A DNA stretch of 64,000 nt from Spisula solida. Taxonomy: Eukaryota > Mollusca > Bivalvia > Venerida > Mactridae. Every line of letters begins with the position of its first letter. Position 1 is the first letter of the stretch. The stretch covers positions 43,256,722 to 43,320,721 of the forward strand of contig OX365952.1 of NCBI GenBank assembly GCA_947247005.1. Reading direction: 5' to 3'. Below the pieces are notes generated by a model. The model was not told the DNA's origin and ran no database searches. It saw nothing but the letters and a program-made list of their open reading frames with translations. The position numbers were made by a program, and so were the translations under genes. Positions 10,080-25,000 of this stretch are shown one piece after another.

Positions 10080-13000
10080 CTACAAACATACACAACATAT
10101 AACTATTAACAACATGCATCATCTAACATCAACTACATTACAAACTTTGTATCAAACGGATAAGTTACGAAAGCTGGTATCCAGTTTTCTAATGTTGTCA
10201 CAGCAAATACGGATACCAGTTCCTACCACGTCATATCCGTTGTGGCTAAACATGGTCGCTGCACAACTTTCCTTCTATATAGGGTACACTCAGATAATTT
10301 GAAACCATGTGCCTGTATGAGTATCCAGACAAAAGACGTCTACAGTGTTATAGCGGCGGTCAAATGTTTGACGAATTCAATCTTAGTGTTGTTTCTTTAA
10401 AAAAAAAAATTGTTCAGTTAGATACCCTTTTGTCACCTCATTGCACAAGGCTTGTACTTGTGGTATGTGCCAGTCTTTATGTGTTCCCTTTTGTACCTTT
10501 CCTGCTCTGCTGTTCCTGTGGAATGCAGCCTAAAGGTGCTGTCCGATTTGTTATTATATTTTTCTTTATATGGAAGTCAATGCAAAAGATACGTGTACAT
10601 GCTTAACCACAGGGTATTGACGCATATTATTTTCATGCGTGTGCGACCGCCTTATATCTCATGTATACGAATATTCGTATATATGAGATAAAAGTCGGTC
10701 GCACACGCATAAAATAAATATGCGTCAATACCCTGTGTGCTTAACCGGTTCTGAAGGACTTAGTTCACGAGCTGACCATTGGCTGTATTCTTCAAACTCA
10801 ATCATAGACACATGGTTCCAAATTATCTGAGTCAAAATGATCTGAGTGTACCCTATAAAAAGAGAATGTTGTGTAGCAGCCATGTTTAGCCGCAACGAAT
10901 ATGGCGTTACAGGAAGTGATATCCGTGTTTGCTGTGACAACTGTAGAAAAACTGAGTACCAGCTTTAGAAACGCCATATCCGTTGCGGCTTAACAAGCCC
11001 GCGGCACAACATTCTCTCTATATAGGGTACACTCGGATAATTTTGACTTAGATAATTTGAAACCGTGTGCCTAGGAGCTCAATGAGAAGATAATGGTACA
11101 ATAAGCATAGTCGCTACCTAAAACAAAGCTAAACCAGCATATCTCTCAATAAAACTGAACAGAACAAAAGACGATCATAAAACCAGACAGAAGATGCATT
11201 TATCATTTAAGGAACACAAATGTACAATAAAAAGTATAAACCTGTGGAATTAGGATTCCGATGATTACAGCTCCGACCACAAGCACGTTGTTTTGTAGAA
11301 TGGATGTAATGGATTTAAAACAACCTTGTGTGTATATTGTGCTAGAACGGACGCTATCAGCCTGAAATGTAGAACATCCGGTCACGTGTTTGTACACAGG
11401 CGTCAGATATCATGTACGAATATAATATCATTAATATGTATAGTTTATTTAATTATTTTTTTTAATTTTAAAAGTTACAAACACCTCTGTTTTTTTTCAT
11501 TTGCAGTTCTGTTTGAAATCGCAACATAATATCCAGTGTATAATTATAAATTGTCTTGATAAATGTTTACCTCATAGATCTACGACCTTCTGGATTAAAA
11601 AACCTGCAATATCTGCTGTTTTTCATAAAACCAAACACAATACTATATTGCACATGTGCATGTAATAAATCTTTAAAGTGCTTATGTCTTAATAATTCTA
11701 ACAGTTATTGTATAGATATTATATACATTTGAACATATACACATGTATATAAGCAATGATTTAAACGTAACTCACTGTTTTACTGCTTTGCATATCCTTC
11801 CCACACATGTAATTGATCAAGCCATTCTGAAATATATACAATTAGTTGTATTCAATTGAACTTGGTAAACATGTGCACAATACATCTACTATACAACACA
11901 GAACCAAATCTCCTCCGTATGTATGGTTCATTCTATGTGTGACTCTTGAATGGATGGCTGGGCTTTACCGCCGGTTCTGTGTGGCACTACAGTATTCAAT
12001 ATTATCATTGAACTAAACGAAAATACACAAATAGATTTAGCAAAGTATAACCAATTTGCATAATTAGGAAGTTACTCCCCTTCCTATGTTATATATAAGC
12101 AGTGACAGTTCAAAGTGACTTGGCGTAATACAACATCAAATAAAAACAGAACACGGAAAATGAAAAGTCGACACAATTTGACTGTACATGTATATTATTT
12201 GTCGACTCGTCCTGCACTGAAACAGGTGAACTATGTACTAGTATTTAAGGAATTGTAAATATTTTAGTGTTAGCTATTTTTGTTCAAAAGGCACAACTAC
12301 GTGTTCATATTAAAATTAAATAAATAACAAAGTATACGATAAGTGTCACTATTTCAAATTGTTATCATCATGCAATCAGACGAGATAACATGCTTTCCTC
12401 AATAGATGAAATACATTTAAAACAGGACAGGAAATGCCTAAACGGCACCATGACACAATTTGTTACTTCTAATGCATAGCCGAAACTGATACATGTACAA
12501 ATACTGGTACAATAGGCAAAGTTTATGCAAACACGTTCTCCAGATATACATGTAGTTTCTATTTCTATTCCATTCTACTTTATTTTTTCACGTCTAAACA
12601 GTATATATGACACCCTAATAATAACGAAACTAAACCGGTAACGTATACTACAGGATTTTAACGTAAGTGTATACTACAAAAATAGAATGCCATTTTAAAA
12701 TACACGAGTCGCAATAGAAACAGCCATGGATCATAATACATTTTCGGAGAAAGAAATAACTTTTAATTGTGATGATAAGGTAAGTGAGTAAGTATAGGTC
12801 ATGCATTTTTCAAAGGACAACATTTATACAATATTGCCTGAATAAATATTGAATAAATTCAATAGACTTCCAGGTGTGTGGTAACATGCTTAGAGATACG
12901 GTTGTATTCTCAGGTAACAATGAAGAAATATAGGACAGAAAGCAGGACAGAAAGTCTTCATAAACAAAAAGGAAACACTATATTCTACATAGACTAGTAT

Positions 13001-16000
13001 GTACATATTATGTCCGTGCCTTTTCTTAAAATATATTTATTTTGTATGATATGCATGTTTTAATAACACTTGTTGGAAAAACGGAAATCGGCAAATGTAA
13101 ACTAAAATGCCACATGGTAGATTTAAATGCCAGTAACATAGTTTACTTCATTTCATGCGACAGTATTTGAGACAGAATAAAATCAGTAGAATTGAAATTT
13201 TAGCCAGAAAGCAAGTTGTTTGTTTACCTCAAGTCTAAACCGTGCCTAGTGTAAAAACAACGGTATTTGATGAGTTTTAAAAACTAGGCCTAAATATTTG
13301 ACATTACGATGTTGTAATATTAGCACTTTAATTTGGCGACAATTGTCTTTTGTAGACTTTCTGCTTTTTGAACTGTAAAAATGACTTTAACTCGAATCTT
13401 AATTGCATAAATATTGTCATCTGTTTAATCCACCAAATGAGAACACAACAGCAAATATGCCAAGTATATGACAGAAGGGACGATGCAATGATTCTGAGAA
13501 CTGGTGAATACTGACCCACCATGTTCATTGGCATTGATGAGATGTAGCCTTTGTGTCCTGTATGGGCAGGCCTTGCCCCTGAATGAATAACGCATAATTC
13601 GTCGATGTTTACAAGCAGTACATGATAACGGTAACACAATGATATGTTAATGAGCAGGCTTCCTAGTATTGACATAATAGGTTCAAAGGTCCAAGTTCAA
13701 AATTTTACCTGCTTCTTCAACAGTGCATATTTGATTTTGAAATTTCGATGTTTGGTTTGGTTATATACATTGCTGTTGGGTAATTCTGCGAACTTAACAG
13801 CTATGTGTATTCCACATTTGAGATGATTTTATTTGTAGAATAAATTGTGATTCCGTTTGAATAGAAAAAAAACATTCATTGGCATATGTAAACAATGCAA
13901 AAGGTCATACGTATGCTAAACTAGGTCAAATGTCTGCTTGTTTACATGAAGTAATTTTTATGCCCCCGTATCGATAGATCGGGAGGCATATAGTGATTCA
14001 CCTGTCCGTCCGTCCGTCCGTCCGTCCGTCCTGGTTAACCCAAATTGACCGTTTCTTCTAGCATCATTATGGCTTGCTACAAAGCTTCCAAACTTGCATG
14101 GATGTTGTATATGAACACTCTCCACACATCTGTATCACCTGACCCCATTTTGACCCTCACCTTGACCTAATTTTGGACTTAGACTTATTTATGTACAAGG
14201 CTTCCACAGGGGCCATAAGCGTTTATTGAACGCAGTCTTGTTTCGGCTAATTCTGAGCATGTGGTTCCAAATGTGATTCGTATAATCTGGTTAAAATATA
14301 TGACTGGCGATATATTTAACAAAACATAGGAAGTATACCGAGTCATCAAGACAAAGTTGACAAAAACGAAAGTTCGTCATCCATTAGAAAACTGTATTTA
14401 TTCAATTTATATGTCACGTGGTACGTCAAATTAACGTAAACCAACGTTTGCACTCATTGTTCTTGTCAAATATCCGTAGTAATACCTATCCGATTACGTT
14501 TATGTGATTGACAGACTTTTCATCAGTAACACACATGCACTAAAACACTCGAGGACTTGTACTGTACTGTGTATATATTTTGTTTATGGTCAAAGGTATT
14601 GTGTAAATGGCGATTTGCTAATCAACTACTAGTATAACCTTTGAACCTATTATTGAGGTAATATTAACAGGATTCAGCCTGTCCGGACACATTTATATTA
14701 AATATTATTAAATGCAACTAATACGGCTCCTGTTAGTAGTATAATTGATGGAACAAGTATGAATAGAAATATCCAACAATATTTAATATGCACACATGAT
14801 GGGGGTATAATCAAAACAATATAAACTACGCACAAACTTACATCTGTCTGAATGCAGCAAGAGAATGGAACATTGCAAAATTCTCCAAACACGGCATCTT
14901 CCAGTTCTGAGGTGCAATTAAAGTATGGATTCTCTGACCAGTCTTTATATCCCTCGTCATCATTTGATGTCCCACAACATTCTAACTGTAATAATAATAA
15001 TAATATTTTTTGTAACAACAATTCATCATATACTTCGGATATGTCGAGCACCTGGTCTATCTCGAGCATTCAGTGGCTTGTCCCGATGCCGGGTCCTCGA
15101 GATAACGAGGTTTTACTGTAGTAATAATAATAATAACGACTTTATTTAAGACCTAAATTAAAATATCGTTTGTTTGACCTTTACCTACCTAACCAATAAA
15201 ATTGCCCCTACCCAAATAAGTATTATGCTTTCCAAAGAAAAAATATTTTTATTTCTTAACAGACTAGGCCATAACATTTAAATGTTACATTTTACATTTA
15301 TTTTTTAAAGGTTTATAAATTACAAGCATACATTTGACAGATAATTTACAAGCAATACGTAATAAAAAGACTACTAACGTTAGTAAGATACTGAGACAAC
15401 ACAAAATCGGCACAACTGAAATAAAATACAATTATTTACCTGCCTACCGACCCAATGTAAAAAATTTGAATTGTTAAAGGTCAAACAAGCAAACTTTTAA
15501 TTTAGGCCCAAAGATGCAACACAGTTGGACGAGCCCAGTCTTTCCATGTGAATCTCTGTAATGCCAAACACTTATATGTTTGTGAAATATTAAATTTTTA
15601 GAGAATATAACTGACAATGCATCCTGCGTCTTATTGGTCACTTAAAATGTGTTAGTGTATTGAAGTCAGGTCTAGACATCGAAGCATAATTTATGTATAA
15701 ATCAAGATAAACTCGATCACAATCATCATGGTCATTGCATTGGTTATCGATTACTGAACATCGATTAAGTCGTCCCGTCACGTATTCGAGTCTGAAGAAC
15801 TACTTAATACTTACAGTAGTTCCACATCTAGGCTGAAGCAACACGCATATACACATGCAGTAACCGTGTCTAGCAACATACATGTATGCGTCAATGTGCA
15901 TTGATGACTGTTTGATGTGATGTATGCAAAATTTGTTCATTGCAATATATCTAAGACCCATTTACATGTCACCTTGCTGGGCTGTCTTATATGTTGTCTT

Positions 16001-19000
16001 AAGTAGGCCTATCACTTTCAAGAGTATTTCAGTCATATGGAGATTATCCAGTTACATTATACGAACCAACAGTTACATTATGCGGCACCGGACGAACCAA
16101 CAGTTACATTATGCGGCACCGGACGAACCAACAGTTACATTATGCGGCACCGGACGAACCAACAGTTACATTATGCGGCATCGGACGAACCAACAGTTAC
16201 ATTATGCGGCACCGGACGAACCAACAGTTACATTATGCGGCACCGGACGAACCAACAGTTACATTATGCGGCACCGGACGAACCAACAGTTACATTATGC
16301 GGCACCGGACGAACCAACAGTTACATTATGCGGCACCGGACGAACCAACAGTTACATTATGCGGCACCGGACGAACCAACAGTTACATTATGCCGGCACA
16401 GGACGAACCAACAGTTACATTATGCCGGCACCGGACGAACTAACAGTTGCATTATGCCGGCACCGGACAAACCAACAGTTACATTATGCCGGCACCGGAC
16501 GAACCAACAGTTACATGGAACTAACTAATGGTGAGCGTCAAGCAGCGACCTATCATTTGTAACAAAGTTGGTATGTTGCGGTCAGTGATCGAACATTGGA
16601 TTAGTAAGGGCCGATTTTTATTCCCTTCCCTTGAACACAATACTTGTTTAACTATCCAGTAATCAATTAAATGAACAAGTACTCGAGTTCCCGTGCAAAG
16701 CTTAAATCATGGTATGTGTGTATGTAATTATTTTTACCTTTCGGTCAATGATAAGCCATTAAATTGTAAGCAGTTTGTGATTTTGCTAAAGAGACATCAA
16801 GTAGAAGAGACAGTGGTGTGATACAAGGAATGCGGGTGGGATACCCTAGCTCTTTCCGAACATACTCCTTGGTTCATTAACATGCCCGGTGTATAGCACT
16901 GATACACGCGAACTACCTCTGTGTTACCAACCAGTTCATCTCTAGTTGGAAGTTGGGTGGGAAACACTGAAAAGTGTTTCTGTACCTACCAATTCTTGTA
17001 TACCATCTATTAGATTCTGCATGTCTTCATCATCTCGATATTTGACCACTGCCTGTTTCAGTGAGTCCTCAGGATAGATGTTGAATTGTGTCCTGGCATC
17101 AGGGACATAGACTATCACAAATATTAATATGATGACCAACACTTCCAGCAAGAAAAACAACAACAAAAGCCATCGGTACTGAAATAGAATAAATGTGGTA
17201 TTTTAGTGGTGGTACTATACTAGTAATTCATGATTAATGTGATATGCAGATAGATGATTTTCTGCCCATATATGTTGTATTTTAAACGATCACGTCATAT
17301 ACTGTAGTAAGGCTTTATTCTGTATTGCCTCTTTTTGATTAGTATATGACTTTAAGAACTTATACTGTGTATAAAGTTCTTGTCTTTAATAAATAAAGCC
17401 CTTTTTCAAATTCAATCTGTGTCGTTTTGTATCCAACATACTAGCTTCACCAGTCACCATCACCCCAAGGATTATAAAACAAGCGTGTTTGTATAGGGAG
17501 AGCGGTACATTGAGTTACAAGATGCGGTAATTGTCTCGTGTTTAAGAGGGGAGGGGGAGCTAGAGGCAAAGCCCCTCTACAGATGCTTACAGTTGTTAAC
17601 AAAACACATCTACTAAATGTACATGTACTTTATATATTGTATTTGCTTTTAGATTTAAATCAGAGGCACAAGCCTATTAAATAAAAGCGCCATTTCAATT
17701 AATTTGGTGGATATTCGTGGACAAAATAGTGGAATGGAAGGGAAACCCCTTGCTACGTTTTCTGGGGTCAGTTTATACTGATTATTTTACTTCGTGATGG
17801 TGTTCATCCACTTAATCAGCCAAATAACTTTTTAGTATTTAAAAAACATTTAACTACATTTTTTGTAAATGTTAAGACAGTACACCGTATAATTAACGTA
17901 CAATTGTCAGTGATGTGATGTGTTCCCTTAGTGAACCAAACCAGCCGAAAAATGATATTAACACAGCTATACAACCAGCTAAACACAGAATACAGGCCGG
18001 ATCCAGGAAGAAATCATACGCGTTGTTCACGGTTTTCTCTTTTACAACAAGAATCCAGACCATCAAACCAGTCACTGCTCCGGCTACAAGCTGAAAATAG
18101 AACAAATCTAACATGCTTGACTTAAGCTGAATAATTGGGAAAATGTTGTGTGAGACTATACATAATATATACATTGTTTCTTGTATTAGAACCACATAAT
18201 TACGAGCATACAAAATACCAGTTTTCAGCAATTCAGCCGTTCAGTTCCCCTTTGACATTTAACTTCCCTTGGTCATTTGGGCTACCTGAGGAAACACGCG
18301 TTGGAGTGTACTGGGAGATTATTTTTCTCCTGGTTTTGTGCGCAGCCAACATCGAGATAGGGCGACAAGGAATATCTAACATGTACAGACACCGCCCTCA
18401 CATGTACTAATTCACACCTCGGTCCAGTGCAACATAGTATATTTGATTATTTGTTTGATTATAAATTGTATTAATGCAATTTTATGTCAATAAACTATAT
18501 GTTATGTTATGTTATGTTATATTATTCTTGCTCATACTGATTAAGTATTGGTGCAGACGGGGATCGAACCCGGGACCTCTTGGTCATAAAGTGCGCGCCC
18601 TACCTCTAGGCAATTGCTGTTATTCGAAATGTAGCAACCTCCATGCAAATACTTAGCCTGTTCCGAGCGCAGCTCTTATCAAAATTTCTTAGCACAAAAG
18701 GCAATGATTTGCTGCGAACAACAGACCTACAAGGGCAATCGATTTACCATTGATATGCCCGAGTTAGGTACGGTTTAAACATTTCAATTCAAACTGAATG
18801 CTAACTCAACCTAAATGTGAGATTTCGCAAAGCAGTTTGTGGTCATGATATCATGTAAATCCCATGAAAATTCCGCACTCTAATGATGTTATACTTTTTG
18901 TGGTAACAATTTTGAGTCCCGACAGTCTCGAAGGCAAACAATCTCAACTACGCATACTGACACTTGAGCAGAGATTTAGCTCTGAGTGAGTCATTTCACG

Positions 19001-22000
19001 AGATTGGAGCCTAAACTCCACAAGCAAACCTTTGTATTAAAGATAGCCTAACCATAAAACATAAGATTATGTTTTATCAATTTTTATATCGTACGTCTAT
19101 GATAAGTTAATGATTGGTAGTAAAGATAACTACTACTGCACACTTCTGATAAAACTGCCGACACTGAATGCCGACACTGTATAGTTATAACACATTTGCA
19201 ATGTGTGCTTAGAATTATTGGCATAGCAAACTATGCATGTAACATTTAAAGATGCTTCACTTCGGGCCCCGGAATAACCACAGGTAACTGTATCATTAAT
19301 AAAGATTAAACAAAAACTATTTTTTTCATAAAATTTATAATATCTTAGATATTATTAATTTTATTAGAAAAATATTTTAGAAAAATATTTTTTTTAGTTT
19401 ACTCTTTATTAATGATACAGTTACCTGTGAGAATAACAACCAATGCTCACACTCAGCACTCCGCATTCCGTACTCGAATATTGAAATTCATCTTAATACT
19501 CGTATAACAAGTTTATACATTTTCTTCATTTAGATTTGTAATCTTTGTAATAATATGACTCATTATAAATTATAACGTTTTCAATATTTAAGTGTTTGTA
19601 ATTCCGGGCCCAGGATGATGTATATCATTATATTCTTGAATATTGTGTAAATGTGTGTAGCAACTTCTAGACCTATCAGAGTTACATTGCCAACATCTTA
19701 GTAATTCGAGGGTAAAAATCCAATGAAATTTACGAGTAGGAAAAGGAAGTGCTTAGTGGGTATGTTTCCCAGATAAAATAGTGATCTGTACATAACTTGT
19801 ATAGTATCATAGTTACGGTGGGTAAGAGTGCAATAACTGCGATACTGCACTGGGTGTGACACATCCACCACGCCCTCCGTTAAACTACGATGCAGATTAC
19901 ATGCAGAACAAACACTCGGATATCTATTTAAATTCGAGCTATGCGCTAAATACGATAATCCCAAGTTTTAGTTCTGTATAGCTATAGTGTATTTTGACTT
20001 ACATGTGTATTTGCGATGAAAAATACTAAATATTATATAAATAATTGTTAGATCTAATCAAAACATGTTCAGTGGTTTTAAATAGTCCATAGTTTGAGGT
20101 TGTCTGAAGTTCAGCGTACATAGATTGTATTGTCAATATAATTATGGTCGACTGATGACTCTAAGTGAAAATATATAGCAATAAAATGTCTTGCAGACGT
20201 ACTTGACATTCACTTTGCTTAGAAATGTCCGTTAATTGATGTACACAGAAGAGTCAAATTGAGCAACGTTCATTGTGTATAGCATATCGAGTAGGGAATG
20301 AAAACGCTACATTATATTACAAGTCAATCCAGCTTTTAATCAAGTCACGAGCTCCGGCCAAACCATTCAAAGTATGGGTGATTTCCTAGACTCCGGTATT
20401 TTTTTTATTGTACGGGTAGACTGGAGTTGGTGTCAGCTGTTAGGCCAATGTGATTCGATGTGGCATTATTTCACGTGTACGTACAAAACTCACAATAAGA
20501 TCAATGTGACTGGACGTGACACCACACCCCGTGTCTACCAGTACCATATTATCACAATGTGATAGTACTAGGTCCGACTCTCCTGACACTTCTAACCCCT
20601 CTATATCACAAACAACTAATCCACCTCACACATTAACACCATACAATGTACATGTATATATGCTCATGATGTACACAATAACGATACTTGGATCCGATTT
20701 CACTATAGCCGAGATATACATAAAATACCCATATTTGTATTCATCAAGTACTTGAAATTAGAGCTGCCTGTTCGTATTGCTCGCTGATACAACGCCTTTA
20801 TAAAAATTATATCAACTAAAGGATGAGGCCAACAAACAGACATGTACGCCGAGTACATGTGCGTGTAGCAACACGTACAGGTAAATGTACAAGTTCCGCA
20901 TAACGTGTGCTTGCACATGTACTGCGTTCTGAGCCAAAATTACGTTGTATTTGTTGTACACATACGTCGCGTGGTTGGTCCACACTGCATAACCGTGCGG
21001 TGCAGTATATACATTAATTTCATCTGTCACACGTCCTTAATAGTTCAATTTTGTTTAGATCTAGCAGTTTGACGAAATGCTCTGACGTAGTAGATCTATT
21101 GTATATGCTTTTATTTATCCTTGCCACCGAATATTCATATGAGCGAGGCCCCCAGAAGAGATAGCCATTTTAGGTTTGGGTGAATAGTGCATGATACAGA
21201 AGATGCCCCAGTTCCATGGAAGCATCCCTGGTTCTTTCATGTGCCTTATGTAAAGCATCATAGACGGGACCTCGGTTGTTAAAATCTCGTCTAAAAGATT
21301 TAGTAATTTTAGTTATGTTAGGAACTGGAACAGTGATCGAACTCAAAACCTTCGGATCAGCAGTCAGTAGCTCTCATCGCTGGACCACCTGTCCACCCAT
21401 ACTATGTTCAGTTTCGCACCCTCTATAATATATAACACTGGTCTGATTAGCAATAACGTGTGGAAGTGTCTAACAAGTATGCTGTTATCATGGGAGTTAC
21501 CCTCGCAGTTTCAATTGAATTAACATATAAATTAGATAAAAATAAACGTTGAACCGTTGTACGTATGCAGATGAATGTATAATACATGTATGAGCTGAGA
21601 TAAATGGCGTTTCTTGTCCGACGTCAAGGTCACACGAATTACATTGTCCGTACAAGCTATGTGTGTGTTTATTTAAATTTGTATTATTACAATATCACCG
21701 CTATTTAAAAGACTCGGCAAATTGGCTCATGGAAGTTGGATGTCAGGCACCGGGCAGGAAGACACACGGTAACCATTTCGTTTAGCTCGTAGCTCACCAA
21801 TCGGTCATTGAATGGACTACCATTATATACTGGATTCGAACCTTTGCCCTCAGTGCCCTTAGTTAACAACTAAGCCATGGAAACGGTCACAGAAAATTTT
21901 TTACTTAGTCAATGTTCATAACTACGCTACACATATTTACATGTGTTAATACAACAGATACAATCAATAATCTAAAGCCTAGGTCCAACTTAGCATTTTT

Positions 22001-25000
22001 TGCTTCGGTGATGTACTCCCGATTGAAATAAATGAGCTTTGTGAGGCATAGGGAGCAGGGTCCTCGTGTCTAGGGGAAGCTTCGGGGAAGTCATGAGACA
22101 ATTTGTAAAATCGGGAGGAATCGTGATGAAAAGGGAGGCATCGGGAGAACTTCCGACGTGTGTCCGACTTAATGCGCCGGTCCCACTGCCTCGGGGATGT
22201 ACTACCGATGGAAATCAGGATGTTCCCCAAAGTCTGAGGTTAGATCCCCGATGTGTCCGGGAAGTCTTGGGACATTTAGTGACATCGCAAGTACATAATT
22301 TTAATACATGTATTGGATTTTTCCCGATGTACTCGCGATTTCATGCCGGGAATATCCCGCGGAGGCATACCCGAAGCTTGCTAATGTGTCAGGAACGTTC
22401 GGGGAATTTAAATGTTTGGCGAACATTCGGCGATATTTTGGTGACTTATTCACGGTCTAAATATTAAATCTCTTGAATATTCGCTTATATTTCTCGGGGA
22501 TGATTCAGGAGGTACCGGGAGGCATAGGGAGAACTCCCCAAATATTCCGGGCCCGACGTTATACGTCGGTACCACTGCCTCGGGGATGTACATCGGAGGG
22601 GCATTGAGGACAGGAGGGATTAATTATCGCGAGCCATCGAAGGCCATCGGAAGAAACTATGTCGCCGATTATGAATTCCTCTAAGCTCCTACATTTTATA
22701 TCAAACATTATACATGTATACATGTATCGTTATTATTCATAATTTAAACCATCTACTAGACTAAGTACATGTTCCTAGTATCTGCAACTTACCATCACAT
22801 ACTTGCTGCATAAGTATAGTTCACAAAGGACAAAATACCTTATGAGCATTTGGCTTCCGGTTGGATGCCTTTTGTTTTGCTTAAAACAATACTGTTGCTG
22901 TCCAGACTAGAGATCTATCATATTTCAATGTAAATCAGTACAATACAATACAACATGTTTAAACTAAGCAAACTGTGCGTGATTAATCCTATGTGTATAT
23001 CTTCTTAAAATGCCTCCTTTCTGTCAACATTCAAACCACAATAATTATTAAACACTGTATTAACTTCCTTTTTTGTATTTACATGTACTTACTACTTCTC
23101 TATATTTACGTATTTACGTGTAACCCATAACATGCACTGCATGATGTTGTTTTCTATATTGGTTATAGATATAAAATTATGTATTTTTATACCAGATAAA
23201 GATAATCGAATTTCAGATTTGACATTAATCTTGTGTTAGCAGCAAGCTGTGTTTTGCAGTCGACTGACTTAAGCAGCCTGATTGGTCAAATATATCAATA
23301 CATGTATTAGTAATATATAAAATACTATTGTATTATACAGCCACTTGCATAAAAAAACTACCACCTGGTGAATTCCTTGGCTAACAGGTTCGACTGTATA
23401 CACTACCGGGAAAATGACAAATAAACTAGAACTATTTCAATATCGTGTGTACCTGGGCTCTGACTGTGACTTGTAAATTCTTGTAAAATGTTGAATATCG
23501 GTGAATACGTCGTGAAGTTAAAGAAAACGCATTCACTTCCGTATCTTCATAAATTTGCATATACTTAAATTATACATGTATATAGTGCCGAAGAACTGTC
23601 TGTGTGTATTACTTGTATTTTCAATCTCAGAGCAATAGAATATGTTTAGACTGAACATGTACATTGTATTCACTTCCGCGTCCTCATATTTCGTATTTGC
23701 ATATTAAAAAGGAAAAGCCGATTTTAACACACGAAAATATAAATTATGTAATAACCAGGTTTATGGTCTACAACAGGCATAATTTTACACATTTTCCAAC
23801 GTATCATTTTCAAAGAAGTATCTAAGTATAACATAGTATTTTGATATTTCTAAACTTTTATACTACATAAATTAATGTACAAAATAGAGCAAATTCGTCG
23901 GGACTTTGAAATTTGCTCGAATTAGACCGGTTGCTCGAATAATCGCTGCTCGTATTACCGAGGTTTTACTGTATTAGTATGTATTTTGTCAACCGTGAAC
24001 ATAATTACTGTATTATTGCGTGACTACATCTACATGTATATTTATGATAAATGTTGAATAAATGTTGACTAATAAAGATGGGAATCTTCTTAATAGTTTT
24101 GTTAGTCAATATTATTCAATTTAATATCCGTGATGCGCTGGGAGTCTGAGACAGTGAGACATACTTTTGTCGTATTTAAGTCGTAAAATCTATCACTTCA
24201 TTATGTATAGTTGTGACGTAAAAACGGTCCAGGTCGAATTTTGATCATTGATTGGTAAACGTTGATATGTGTCCACCGAAGTTTCGTCGGAAATAACTCA
24301 ATGTATATAAGTCATCGTCCGACATTCATGTTTAAATAAATTACGTTACTCTATTTCTAGAAGAGACCGGGGTGCCGAATTTGCGGTGTGACATGATTTA
24401 CATCATATTTATCTAGAAGTTTGTAAAATTAAGAACGCAATAAAACATAAAGCTGTTCGTCATAATTGACATAACTTATTAAGCGGATGTTAAAACTTGT
24501 TTAACAAGAAAGGGCGTAGATGGTCTTCTAAGAAATATGGTTTTTCTCACCCAATGGATGTCCCTGCTACCCCTTTGTCCATCGTGACACATCGCTTATT
24601 GCAATGCATAAAGGTCGAGGTGCTCAGAACGACCCCTTTGGGTTTAACGGTAAGAAACATCCACACCGCAACAGTCGCTTCCCCTTGCGTTTAGAAGCAA
24701 CATTTGATTCTAGATCTGTGCTCGGGACCAATCATGTTTATGTTAGGAGGTAACCATAACATACATGTATTAGCAGTTTCTGTGAGGAGGCGACCGTAAC
24801 ATATATGTATTTGCAATTTTTGTGATGAGGCAACCGTCACAACCATGTATTAGCAATTTCTGTAAGGAAGTAAGCGTAACATACATGTATTAGCAATTTC
24901 TGTGAGGAGGTAACCGGAACATTACGGCAACTTCTGTAAGGAGGTAACCGGAACATTACGGCAACTTCTGTAAGGAGGTAACCGGAACATTACGGCAACT

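Noticed and set aside
13328..13675. Extra tetraspanin exon in the 13.3-13.7 kb open frames
   Set aside because: No loop cysteines, no fitting splice sites; exon 4 (14842) joins exon 5 (11826) in phase 0 without it.
15924..16562. 212-aa and overlapping 163- and 110-aa open frames
   Set aside because: All three plus frames are open because the 31-bp unit lacks stops; this is an array, not a gene.
18548..18622. Functional tRNA gene
   Set aside because: B box and T arm are good but acceptor and anticodon stems do not pair; next to SINE-like sequence.
22066..22467. 133-aa plus-strand open frame
   Set aside because: Lies in a GC-richer repeat block, has no recognisable motif, and overlaps an opposite-strand frame of similar quality.
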